From: Streptomyces sp. NBC_00461
GTDB taxonomy: Bacteria; Actinomycetota; Actinomycetes; Streptomycetales; Streptomycetaceae
Direction: 5' to 3'
NCBI RefSeq assembly: GCF_036013935.1
Contig: NZ_CP107902.1
Span: forward strand, 6,047,001 to 6,111,000
DNA length: 64,000 nucleotides
In this document: one piece after another, positions 1 to 8,530 of the stretch
How the letters are laid out: every line of letters begins with the position of its first letter
Numbering within the stretch: the stretch's first letter is position 1
Notes under the pieces: generated by a model
What the model was told of the DNA's origin: nothing
The model's database searches: none
Seen by the model: the letters and a program-made list of their open reading frames with translations, nothing else
Position numbers and translations under genes: made by a program

Positions 1-36
1 ATTGGCTGTCCGTGTTTTCCGCAGGTCCCGGGAATG

Positions 37-45
37 TTGTCCACA
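37..45 (+). promoter_or_regulatory. Isolated DnaA-box match
   Basis: TTGTCCACA is an exact match to the DnaA box preferred in Streptomyces. It stands alone in the 162-bp stretch before glpD. I see no clustered boxes nearby, so this is not an origin. It could be a chance match or a DnaA-titration or regulatory site. Confidence 0.3.
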
Positions 46-162
46 GGCTGAGGGTGAGTGGTGGCTGAAGTCGGGCAAGCCGGTCAGAATTTTGGGCAGG
101 GGGACAGGAACCGGGCTTCGCCCCACGGGTGCGGCCGACGCTACTGATAGCGGGAGGCAGCG

Positions 163-1869
163 GTGAGGACAGCGACACTGGGGCCGGCGCAGCGAGCCGA
201 GTCACTGGCGGGAATGGCGGAGCGCGAGCTGGACGTGCTGGTCGTGGGCGCCGGCGTGGTCGGTGCGGGCACCGCACTGGATGCCGTGACTCGCGGCCTG
301 TCCACGGGCCTGGTCGAGGCCCGTGACTGGGCGTCCGGCACGTCCAGCAGGTCCAGCAAGCTGGTCCACGGCGGGCTGCGCTATCTGGAGATGCTCGACT
401 TCGCGCTCGTACGGGAGGCGCTGAAGGAGCGCGGGCTGCTCCTGGAGCGGCTCGCCCCGCATCTGGTGAAGCCGGTGCCGTTCCTGTACCCCTTGCAGCA
501 CAAGGGCTGGGAGCGGCTGTACGCCGGATCGGGCGTCGCGCTCTACGACGCCATGTCGATGGCCCGCGGACACGGCCGTGGCCTTCCCATGCACCGTCAC
601 CTGACCCGACGTCACGCCCTGCGCGTGGCACCGGCCCTGAAGAAGGACGCACTGGTCGGCGCCCTGCAGTACTACGACGCGCAGATGGACGACGCCCGCT
701 ATGTGGCCACGCTGGTGCGCACCGCGGCGTCGTACGGCGCGAAGGTCGCCAACCGCGCGCGCGTGACGGCATTCGTGCGGGAGGGCGAGCGGGTCGTCGG
801 CGCGCGCGTGCAGGACGTCGAGGCGGGCGGCGAGTACGAGGTCCGCGCCAAGCAGGTCGTCAACGCGACGGGCGTGTGGACCGACGACACCCAGGCCATG
901 GTGGGAGAGCGCGGACAGTTCCACGTACGGGCGTCCAAGGGCATCCACCTGGTCGTGCCGAAGGACCGCATCAACTCCTCGTCCGGACTGATCCTGCGCA
1001 CGGAGAAGTCCGTGCTCTTCGTGATCCCCTGGGGCCGGCACTGGATCATCGGCACCACGGACACCGACTGGGACCTCGACAAGGCGCACCCGGCCGCTTC
1101 CAGCGCCGACATCGACTACCTGCTGGAACATGTGAACTCGGTGCTCGCGGTGCCCCTCACGCGGGACGACGTGCAGGGCGTGTACGCGGGTCTGCGCCCG
1201 CTGCTGGCCGGTGAGTCGGACGCCACCAGCAAGCTCTCGCGCGAGCACACGGTGGCGCATCCCGCGCCCGGCCTCGTCGTGGTGGCGGGCGGCAAGTACA
1301 CGACGTACCGGGTGATGGCCAAGGACGCGGTCGACGAGGCGGTGCACGGGCTCGACATGCGCGTCGCCGAGTGCGTGACGGAGGACGTGCCGCTGCTGGG
1401 CGCCGAGGGCTACCGGGCGCTGTGGAACGCGCGAGCGCGGATCGCCGCCCGGACGGGCCTTCATGTGGTGCGCGTGGAGCACCTGTTGAACCGGTACGGG
1501 GCGATGGCGGAGGAGGTCCTCGACCTCGTCGCCGCCGACTCCTCGCTCGGCGAGCCCCTGCAGGCCGCCGACGACTATCTGCGCGCCGAGATCGTGTACG
1601 CCGCCTCGCACGAGGGCGCACGGCACCTGGACGACGCGCTGACCCGGCGCACCCGCATCTCCATCGAGACCTTCGACCGGGGGACGCGGAGCGCGCGGGA
1701 GGCGGCCGAACTCATGGCGCCGGTGCTCGGCTGGGACAAGGACCACATCGAGCGCGAGGTCGAGCACTACGAGAAGCGGGTGGAGGCCGAGCGGGAGTCG
1801 CAGCGGCAGCCGGACGATCTGACGGCGGACGCGGCGAGGCTCGGCGCACCGGACATCGTGCCGTTGTAG
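163..1869 (+). CDS. glpD: FAD-dependent glycerol-3-phosphate dehydrogenase
   Basis: A 568-residue flavoprotein that oxidises sn-glycerol 3-phosphate to dihydroxyacetone phosphate and passes electrons to the respiratory chain at the membrane. The N-terminal dinucleotide-binding motif GAGVVGAG lies near residue 28. It is followed by the GTSSRSSKLVHGGLRYLE segment typical of the GlpD family, and later by WGRHWIIGTTDTDWD and VVAGGKYTTYR. The C-terminal part matches the alpha-helical DAO_C domain. Length fits the family. The GTG start at 163 is chosen because GGGAGG sits 5 bases upstream; an internal ATG at 214 (MAERELDVL) is the alternative. It is monocistronic here, convergent with the serine hydrolase gene downstream. 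Confidence 0.93.
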   Translation: MRTATLGPAQRAESLAGMAERELDVLVVGAGVVGAGTALDAVTRGLSTGLVEARDWASGTSSRSSKLVHGGLRYLEMLDFALVREALKERGLLLERLAPHLVKPVPFLYPLQHKGWERLYAGSGVALYDAMSMARGHGRGLPMHRHLTRRHALRVAPALKKDALVGALQYYDAQMDDARYVATLVRTAASYGAKVANRARVTAFVREGERVVGARVQDVEAGGEYEVRAKQVVNATGVWTDDTQAMVGERGQFHVRASKGIHLVVPKDRINSSSGLILRTEKSVLFVIPWGRHWIIGTTDTDWDLDKAHPAASSADIDYLLEHVNSVLAVPLTRDDVQGVYAGLRPLLAGESDATSKLSREHTVAHPAPGLVVVAGGKYTTYRVMAKDAVDEAVHGLDMRVAECVTEDVPLLGAEGYRALWNARARIAARTGLHVVRVEHLLNRYGAMAEEVLDLVAADSSLGEPLQAADDYLRAEIVYAASHEGARHLDDALTRRTRISIETFDRGTRSAREAAELMAPVLGWDKDHIEREVEHYEKRVEAERESQRQPDDLTADAARLGAPDIVPL

Positions 1870-2008
1870 AGCGTCGGTTCGAGTGTGACGTTCGGGCGGG
1901 GCGTCAGAGCATTGATCTCGGCAGTGATTTCGACTGTGAGTTCGGGTGGAACGGGCATCACTCGAACGAGTGTCGCGAACCGGGATCTTCGTTCGGAACC
2001 GGGTCGTT

Positions 2009-3052
2009 CTACGGGGTGCGGGGGCAGAACTCGGCGGCGAGCAGGGCCGGTTCGAGGCCGGGATCTGCGACCGCCGTCGTGTTCACCCGGAAGGTGAGGA
2101 CGCGACGACCGTCGACGGTGGCCGCGGTGCGCACGTAGCTGCCGGTGATACGGCCGTTGTGCCCCCACGCCGTGATGCCGCACGGCAGCTTCTGAGGAAA
2201 CAGGCCCATGCCGTACAACCCGTGTGCGGCCCGGGTGCCGCGCATCTCGCGCAGCCAGCGCGAGGGCAGCAGCCGGCCTGAGAGCAGTGCCGCGTAGAAG
2301 CGGTCCAGATCGGCCAGCGTGGTCACCAGCTCGCCCGCGGCTCCGGCCACCCGCGGGTCGAGCTCGGTGACGTCGGTTCCGTCGGCGGCGTAGGCGCGGC
2401 CGTGCGGAGGGGGGAGAGAAGTGCGCGCACCAGGAAAGGAGGTACCCGTCAGACCCAGCGGAGCGATGATGCGCCGCTCGGCCTCGGTGGCGTAGGAGTG
2501 GCCGGTGACCTGCTCGATGACCATGCCGAGCAGCACGTAATTGGTGTTCGAGTAGGAGAAGCGGCCGGGTTCGGCCGGAGCGCGGGTGAGTGCGATGCGT
2601 ACGGCTTGAAGGGGGGAGAGGGGGATCAGGCCCTTGGTGTCCGCGGAGAAGTCGTTCAGGCCGCTGGTGTGGGTGAGCAGGGAACGCAGGGTCAGCGCGC
2701 GGCCGTCGTTGCCCGCTCCGTGCACCAGACCCGGCAGATGCTGCTCCACCGTGTCGGACAGGGACAGCCGGTGCTCTGCCGCGAGTTGCAGGACGACGGT
2801 CGCGATGAAGGTCTTCGTGATGCTGCCGGCGCGGAAGTGGTCGCCACGGCTGATGCCTCGGCCGGCCCGGGCGTAGCGGGTGCCGGACTCCTCGCGGGCC
2901 AGGAGGGCTGCGCCGGGGGCCCCGCCCGCGGTGACCAACAGCGGGAGGAGCGCGTCCGTGGCCGGTGCGGCGGGTGCGGAGGAGGCGGTGGGGGTGAGAG
3001 CGAGCAGCGCCAGGGACACCGGCACGGCCAGTAGCGTCCGAAGCGGCGGCAT
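2009..3052 (-). CDS. Secreted serine hydrolase, beta-lactamase/D-Ala-D-Ala carboxypeptidase family
   Basis: A 347-residue protein with a cleavable signal peptide (hydrophobic residues about 8-28, ending SSAPAAPA). It carries the class C/DD-peptidase catalytic set: SITK (nucleophile Ser and general-base Lys, near residue 97), YSN (FSYSNTNYVLLG) and HNG (WGHNGRITGSY) in place of KTG. This is Pfam Beta-lactamase (PF00144). The likely role is peptidoglycan carboxypeptidase or esterase outside the membrane; true beta-lactamase activity cannot be read from the sequence. The ATG is preceded by GGAGG at 8 bases. It is divergent from the first kinase gene and convergent with glpD. Confidence 0.85.
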   Translation of the reverse strand: MPPLRTLLAVPVSLALLALTPTASSAPAAPATDALLPLLVTAGGAPGAALLAREESGTRYARAGRGISRGDHFRAGSITKTFIATVVLQLAAEHRLSLSDTVEQHLPGLVHGAGNDGRALTLRSLLTHTSGLNDFSADTKGLIPLSPLQAVRIALTRAPAEPGRFSYSNTNYVLLGMVIEQVTGHSYATEAERRIIAPLGLTGTSFPGARTSLPPPHGRAYAADGTDVTELDPRVAGAAGELVTTLADLDRFYAALLSGRLLPSRWLREMRGTRAAHGLYGMGLFPQKLPCGITAWGHNGRITGSYVRTAATVDGRRVLTFRVNTTAVADPGLEPALLAAEFCPRTP

Positions 3053-3233
3053 CGCGAGTCCTCCCTTGTCACGCCTTGTCGCGGCCCATCATGCAGGGTC
3101 GCAGACGGCGCGGTTCGGCGGGCCCCCGCGTGCACAGGCACCCCGTACTGTGCCAGGGGCACCCTGGGCGACGGGCACTTGTCGGGTGAGGGACAATGAA
3201 GGCTCTGTCAGGGCGGGTTGCATGAGGGGACGC

Positions 3234-5465
3234 ATGTCGGAGGCGGAGCGGGCGGGAACATCTCGTCAGGACACTCGTCGGGACAACCGCGAGCGTCTTC
3301 TCGCCGGGCGGTACCGGCTGGGGAAGGTGCTCGGCCGTGGTGGCATGGGCACGGTGTGGCGGGCCGAGGACGAAACGCTGGGCCGGACGGTCGCCGTCAA
3401 GGAGTTGCGGTTCCCGTCGAACATCGACGAGGACGAGAAGCGCCGGCTGATCACGCGGACGCTGCGCGAGGCCAAGGCGATCGCGCGGATCCGCAACAAC
3501 AGCGCGGTGACGGTCTTCGACGTGGTCGAGGAGGACGACCGGCCGTGGATCGTGATGGAACTCGTCGAGGGCAAGTCGCTCGCCGAGTTCATCCGGGAGG
3601 ACGGCCTGCTGGAGCCGAGGCGGGCCGCGGAGGTCGGGCTGGCCATCCTCGACGTGCTGCGTTCGGCGCACCGCGAGGGCATCCTGCACCGTGACGTGAA
3701 GCCGTCGAACGTCCTGATGGAGTCCGACACCCAGCGGGTCGTGCTCACCGACTTCGGCATCGCCCAGGTCGAGGGCGACCCGTCGATCACCTCGACCGGC
3801 ATGCTCGTCGGCGCGCCCTCCTACATCTCCCCGGAACGGGCCCGCGGGCACAAGCCGGGCCCCGCGGCCGACCTGTGGTCGCTCGGCGGACTGCTGTACG
3901 CGGCGGTCGAGGGCGTGCCGCCGTACGACAAGGGTTCCGCGATCGCGACGCTGACCGCGGTGATGACCGAGCAGTTGGAGGAGCCGAAGAACGCGGGCCC
4001 GCTGACGGACGTCATCTACGGGCTGCTCACCAAGGACCCGGCGAAACGGCTCGACGACGCCGGCGCGCGGGCGATGCTCAACGCGGTGATCCACGCGCCC
4101 GAGCCGAAGGCGGCCGAGCCGGAGCCTCCGGCCGACGCGACCAGGGTCGTGCCGTTGCCGGCGCAGCCCGACGGGCCCGAGGGCGGGCGGAGTTCGGGGG
4201 GCTCCGGCCCCAAGCGGGGCGAGGAGGCCGCGGAGAAGCTGCGCGGGGCGCTGCGCTCCGTGCGCAAGGCCGCCGCGGGCGCGGCCGGTTCGGCGGCGGC
4301 CACCCGTGGCAAGTCGGGTAGCGGTAAGGCGGGTTCGGGATCCGCCGGCGCCACGTCCACCGGGCAGTCCGGCGGTGCGGCGTCGGGTGCGGTCGGCTCC
4401 ACGGCGCCGATGCCTGCGGTGCCTTCCGCGCCTCCGGCTCCGCCGACGGCCTCGTTGCCGTCTTCGGCACCGTCGGCGCCCTCGGTGCCGGCCCCGTCGT
4501 CCCCTTCGGGTACGTCGGCGGCGTCGGGTACCTCGGCTGCTTCCGGGTCCTCGGCTGCGGCTGCTTCGTCGGCCTCGTCGGCTTCCGCGAAGGGCGTGGG
4601 CGCCGGAGGATCGGAGCGCGGAACCCAGGGGGCGAACACGCAGGCGGGTGGGCGTAGTTCGGGGTGGCCGGTCATGCCGCCGCCGGATCTGCCGCCGCGG
4701 TCCGTGCCCAGGGCGCCGCTCACCGACGTGGTGCCCAAGCGGACGCTGGTGATCATCGCGGTGGTGATCGTGCTCGCCGTGCTCGGCACCGTGCTGGCCC
4801 TCACGCTCGGCGGCGACGACGACAATGACGCGAGCGGGGGCGGCGGCAGGAAGGCGGCGGCGAGCGCGTCGAGCAGTGCCGGCACCAAGGAGGACACAAG
4901 GGGCGGCACCCGTGAGGGCGGGGGCGCTTCGCAGTCCGGGTCGAGTTCGAAGGGCGGCGGCACGCCCAGCAACAGTCCGTCCGCGACGGGCGGAAACAGC
5001 GGGGGAGCCGGCGGGGAGTCCGGGGACGGAAGCGCGGTGGAGACGTCGCACAAGGGGGGCCAGGGGTATTCGATCGGGCTGCCCAAGGGGTGGGCGTTCC
5101 AGTCCGCGAGTGCCGCGGGGGACCGGTTCACCGGCCCCGACGGGCAGAAGCTGCTCGTCGCCTGGACGTCCACGCCCAAGGGCGACCCGGTCGGGGACTG
5201 GAAGAACCAGGAGCGCTACATGGTGCGCTCGCAGTACCAGAAGATCCGCATAGGGCAGGTGGACTACCGCGGCTGGAATGCGGCCGACTGGGAGTTCACC
5301 TATGTGGAGAGCGGAACGAAGTACCGGACGATCGACCGGGGTTTCGTCGTGAACGACCATCTCGGGTATGCGCTGATGTACACGGCGAAAGCCGCCAATT
5401 GGGGCAGTGAACTCCGTAAGGACACCTGGCAGACGCTCGCGAAGACGTTCGAACCCAAGTCGTGA
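3234..5465 (+). CDS. Membrane Ser/Thr protein kinase, cluster member A
   Basis: A 743-residue Hanks-type kinase. The cytoplasmic kinase domain (about 26-290) has the glycine loop GRGGMGTVW, VAVK Lys56, HRD 152-154, DFG 173-175 and SPE 199-201, so it should be active. A long Ala/Ser/Pro-rich linker follows (about 310-490). One membrane span (about 502-525, LVIIAVVIVLAVLG) comes next, then a Ser/Gly linker and an extracytoplasmic domain of about 140 residues containing GLPKGW and WEFTY. There are no PASTA repeats. Start ATG 3234 has AGGGGA 3 bases upstream; ATG 3222 is in frame. It is the first of a kinase array on the same strand and probably phosphorylates envelope or division proteins. The array resembles the S. 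coelicolor cluster near SCO4775-4779 (recalled, not checked). Confidence 0.9.
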   Translation: MSEAERAGTSRQDTRRDNRERLLAGRYRLGKVLGRGGMGTVWRAEDETLGRTVAVKELRFPSNIDEDEKRRLITRTLREAKAIARIRNNSAVTVFDVVEEDDRPWIVMELVEGKSLAEFIREDGLLEPRRAAEVGLAILDVLRSAHREGILHRDVKPSNVLMESDTQRVVLTDFGIAQVEGDPSITSTGMLVGAPSYISPERARGHKPGPAADLWSLGGLLYAAVEGVPPYDKGSAIATLTAVMTEQLEEPKNAGPLTDVIYGLLTKDPAKRLDDAGARAMLNAVIHAPEPKAAEPEPPADATRVVPLPAQPDGPEGGRSSGGSGPKRGEEAAEKLRGALRSVRKAAAGAAGSAAATRGKSGSGKAGSGSAGATSTGQSGGAASGAVGSTAPMPAVPSAPPAPPTASLPSSAPSAPSVPAPSSPSGTSAASGTSAASGSSAAAASSASSASAKGVGAGGSERGTQGANTQAGGRSSGWPVMPPPDLPPRSVPRAPLTDVVPKRTLVIIAVVIVLAVLGTVLALTLGGDDDNDASGGGGRKAAASASSSAGTKEDTRGGTREGGGASQSGSSSKGGGTPSNSPSATGGNSGGAGGESGDGSAVETSHKGGQGYSIGLPKGWAFQSASAAGDRFTGPDGQKLLVAWTSTPKGDPVGDWKNQERYMVRSQYQKIRIGQVDYRGWNAADWEFTYVESGTKYRTIDRGFVVNDHLGYALMYTAKAANWGSELRKDTWQTLAKTFEPKS

Positions 5466-5629
5466 AGTGATCGAACCCGCGTTTGGGTCGTGAGATCTGG
5501 CATCCCCTCATTGCGGGTTGCCTCCGGCACGTATCGTGAGTGCTTACGGACCGTACGCATCCGGGTATGGGTGCGGAACGGGGCGCAAGGCGAACGGAAT
5601 TGACCGACCGGGCTGCCGGGGGAGGCAAC

Positions 5630-8377
5630 GTGGACGACTATGCGGGACGGGTACTCGCCGACCGCTACCGCCTGCCGCTGCCACCCGCCGACGAGTACGA
5701 ACTCACCGACACCCGGGCCTTCGACACCTACAGCGGACAGGAAGTCCTGGTCAGGCAGGTGCCCTTGCCGGAAGTCGTCGAGGCGGAGGTGCTCGACGCG
5801 GAGGGTCTGCCCGACGGTTTCACGGCCCGTGACCCGCGGGACCGGGGAGCGCGGCGGTCGGCGGCGCGCACCGGGACACGGCGGCCCACCGATCCCGCCG
5901 TACGGCGTGCGGTCGAGGCCGCGCAGGCCGCGGCGCGGATACCCGACCATCCACGGCTCGACCAGGTCTTCGACGTGTTCGCCGAGGGCGGTTCGCTGTG
6001 GATCGTCAGCGAGTTGGTGGCAGCGCGACCGCTGGCCGCGCTGCTCGCCGAGAAGCCACTGACGCCGTATCGGGCGGCCGAGGTGGCCTCCGACGTCCTG
6101 ATGGCGTTGCGCGTGCTGCACGCCCACGGCTGGGTGCACCGGAACATCACGGCCCGCACAGTGCTCGTCTGCGACGACGGCCGGGTGATGCTGACCGGGC
6201 TCGCGGTGGGGGCGGCGGAGGAGGCGCTGTGCGGGTACGACCCGGTGCCGGCTCCGGAGGGTGACGGGGACGGCGGTCTCGGGGGTGCCGCAGGCCCCTC
6301 GGGTGGGCCGGTTCCGCGAGGCGTCCAAGGGGGACAGGGGTTCTCTGGGCCCCCGGGAGCCCAGAGCGCAGAAGGCGGGTTCGGCGCCCAGGGCGGTCCC
6401 GGTGGTTTCGGTGGTGCTGATCCCGAGGCGGCCCGGCGTGCCGCCATCGGGGCGCGTGCGGCCGGGGGACTGCCGGCCGTCGGGGCCGACACGGCGAACG
6501 GGGCCGGGTCGTCGGGTGCCTTCGCGCCCAAGGCCCTCGAAGGCGGCGGGGACGTCCGGGCCGCGCGGGCCGGCGCGATCGCCGCGTACCGGGCGGGCGC
6601 CCGGGCCGCGGCCAGGGTCCAGGAGGCGCAGCAGAGCGGGCGGGCGGCACTGCCCGGCGCACGTTCCGCGCCCGAGGCCGGCCCCGCGGCACAGGCCAAC
6701 GGTTCGGCACAGACGCACACTTCGGGCGACGGTACGCAGAGCGCGCCCGGCACCACCGCTTCCTCCGGGCGGATAGCCGACCCCTACGGCGTGGGCGCCC
6801 CCTCCTGGCACGGTGCCGCGCCCCGCACCGGAGCCGACGGTTTCCCTCCCGGCGAGGGCGCCGGCGGAGCTGCCTACACAGACGACGACGCGTACGCGGT
6901 TCAGCCGGCCATGCCCCCCGGTCTCGGCGCCGCTCCCCCGTCCGGTCTTCCCGCGCCCGGCCTGGACACGGCGCCCCCCGCCGGGGTGCCGGCGCCCGCG
7001 GCCAACACCCCTGCCCTGCCCGGTTCCACGCCGGCCCCGCTGCCGCCGGGCGCGACACCCCCCAGCCGTTGGGACGACCTGGTGGCGGGCACCCCCGTCC
7101 CCCGTGGCCCCGCCACCCCGCTCGCCGCCGAGCGGGCCCGGCAGGCGCGGATGGCCGTCGTGGGGCCCGTGACGGAGCGATGGGCGCCGGAGCAGGCCGG
7201 GCCGGTGCACGAGAACTGGCAGCTGGCGGCCCCGATCGGGCCCGCGACCGACCTGTGGGCGCTGGGGGCGCTGCTCTTCAGGGCCGTACAGGGGCATGCG
7301 CCGTATCCGGAGGAGTCGACGGCCGAGCTGGTGCAGATGGTGTGCGCCGAACCGCCCGCGTTCGCCGAGGAGTGCGGGCCGCTCAGGCCGGTCGTCGAGT
7401 CGTTGCTGCGTCAGGACCCCACCGAGCGTCTCGACTTCGAGGAGCTGGGCGGCTGGCTGCGCTCGCTGGTGCGGTCCGCGCCCGAGCCCGACGCCGGTGC
7501 ACACGTCGTCGCCGCGCCGCCGGCCGACGCCAGCCGGCTGCCCGTCGTACGGCGCCGCGGCGAGCTGGTGCGCAGGCGCCGCGCCGGACTGCCCGCGACC
7601 AGCGCGCACGGGCGGCACAAGCGGGCCAAGCAGGAGGCGAAGTCGCCGCGCAGACTCGGGCGCACCCTGCTCCTGCTGATACTGCTCCTGCTGGCCGCGG
7701 CGGTCGCGTACGCCATGTACTTCATGCCGAAGTCCGGCGAGAGCGGAGCGGCGGGCGGCGACCGTACCGGCACGGCGGGCGACGCCGGTGCCGCCCCCAC
7801 GCAGTCGCACCCGGAGGCGAGCAGTGAGCCACGCCCCGACCAGACCTCCCCGAACACCGACGGCAGCGCCTCCCCGTCCCATTCGGCGGGTGCGACGGAG
7901 AGTCAGACCACCGGGCCGGACGTCGCGGACGGCTTCACCCTGCGCAAGGACCCGGAGGGCTTCCGGGTGGCCGTGGCCAAGGGCTGGTCCCGGGCCGGCA
8001 AGAACAGCTGGAACCAAGTGGTGTACTCGCACGGCGACTTCGAGCTCATCGTCGTGAAGGGACGGGACGGCGCGGTCACCTACGGCAGCGATCCGATGGT
8101 GTATCAGCGGGACAAGGAGCACGAGTTGCAGCCGTACCGCAGCTCCAGCTGGGCCACCGCGACCGGGCTGCGCACCGTCACCGTGGGGACGCGGGCCTCG
8201 GCCGAGGGGCAGTTCACCTGGACCGACGGCAGCGGGCGCGACCTGTATGTGCGCAACCTCGCGATGCTCATCAACGGGCGATACCACCTTGTGCAGGTGC
8301 GCGGCCCGGAGTCCCAGCGGGACGAGGTGACGAGGCTTTACGAACAGGCGTCGGCCTCATATCAGGTGACCGACTGA
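5630..8377 (+). CDS. Membrane pseudokinase with large insert, cluster member B
   Basis: A 915-residue protein with the same layout as its neighbours but a degenerate kinase domain. The glycine loop is absent. The beta-3 Lys position reads VLVRQV (Arg42). HRD is replaced by HRN (170-172), the following KPxN reads TART, and DFG is replaced by TGL (189-191). A Gly/Ala/Pro-rich insert of roughly 300 residues separates this from the C-lobe (WAPEQ, then ATDLWALGALLF from about residue 517). A membrane span lies at about 675-697, followed by the shared extracytoplasmic domain. The GTG start has GGAGG 4 bases upstream. Catalysis is very unlikely; a scaffold or allosteric partner for adjacent kinases is the inference. 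Confidence 0.85.
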   Translation: MDDYAGRVLADRYRLPLPPADEYELTDTRAFDTYSGQEVLVRQVPLPEVVEAEVLDAEGLPDGFTARDPRDRGARRSAARTGTRRPTDPAVRRAVEAAQAAARIPDHPRLDQVFDVFAEGGSLWIVSELVAARPLAALLAEKPLTPYRAAEVASDVLMALRVLHAHGWVHRNITARTVLVCDDGRVMLTGLAVGAAEEALCGYDPVPAPEGDGDGGLGGAAGPSGGPVPRGVQGGQGFSGPPGAQSAEGGFGAQGGPGGFGGADPEAARRAAIGARAAGGLPAVGADTANGAGSSGAFAPKALEGGGDVRAARAGAIAAYRAGARAAARVQEAQQSGRAALPGARSAPEAGPAAQANGSAQTHTSGDGTQSAPGTTASSGRIADPYGVGAPSWHGAAPRTGADGFPPGEGAGGAAYTDDDAYAVQPAMPPGLGAAPPSGLPAPGLDTAPPAGVPAPAANTPALPGSTPAPLPPGATPPSRWDDLVAGTPVPRGPATPLAAERARQARMAVVGPVTERWAPEQAGPVHENWQLAAPIGPATDLWALGALLFRAVQGHAPYPEESTAELVQMVCAEPPAFAEECGPLRPVVESLLRQDPTERLDFEELGGWLRSLVRSAPEPDAGAHVVAAPPADASRLPVVRRRGELVRRRRAGLPATSAHGRHKRAKQEAKSPRRLGRTLLLLILLLLAAAVAYAMYFMPKSGESGAAGGDRTGTAGDAGAAPTQSHPEASSEPRPDQTSPNTDGSASPSHSAGATESQTTGPDVADGFTLRKDPEGFRVAVAKGWSRAGKNSWNQVVYSHGDFELIVVKGRDGAVTYGSDPMVYQRDKEHELQPYRSSSWATATGLRTVTVGTRASAEGQFTWTDGSGRDLYVRNLAMLINGRYHLVQVRGPESQRDEVTRLYEQASASYQVTD

Positions 8378-8530
8378 ACTCGTCCGTGAAGGCTCCGTGA
8401 AGGGCGCGGATGGTTGCGCCATATGCGCAGAAGCGACAACCGTCACAGTGCGGTCTCCTTGGGACCCCCCTGGTTCCCTGTTGGCGGGCCGGTCCTTAGT
8501 CTGACCCTGTCAAGAGCATTGCGGGGCAAC

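Noticed and set aside
37..45. Replication origin
   Set aside because: Only one DnaA box, no cluster, no dnaA/dnaN/gyrB genes.
2009..3052. Antibiotic-resistance beta-lactamase
   Set aside because: The motifs fit the broad PF00144 group, most members of which are carboxypeptidases or esterases; HNG replaces KTG and there is no resistance context.
2880..3233. Upstream extension of kinase A
   Set aside because: It runs through the divergent serine hydrolase gene and its promoter; the conserved protein begins near 3234.
5300..8287. 995-codon antisense ORF opposite the pseudokinase gene
   Set aside because: High GC leaves few stops in every frame. The product is Arg/Gly-rich without domains, and the sense strand carries a recognisable protein.
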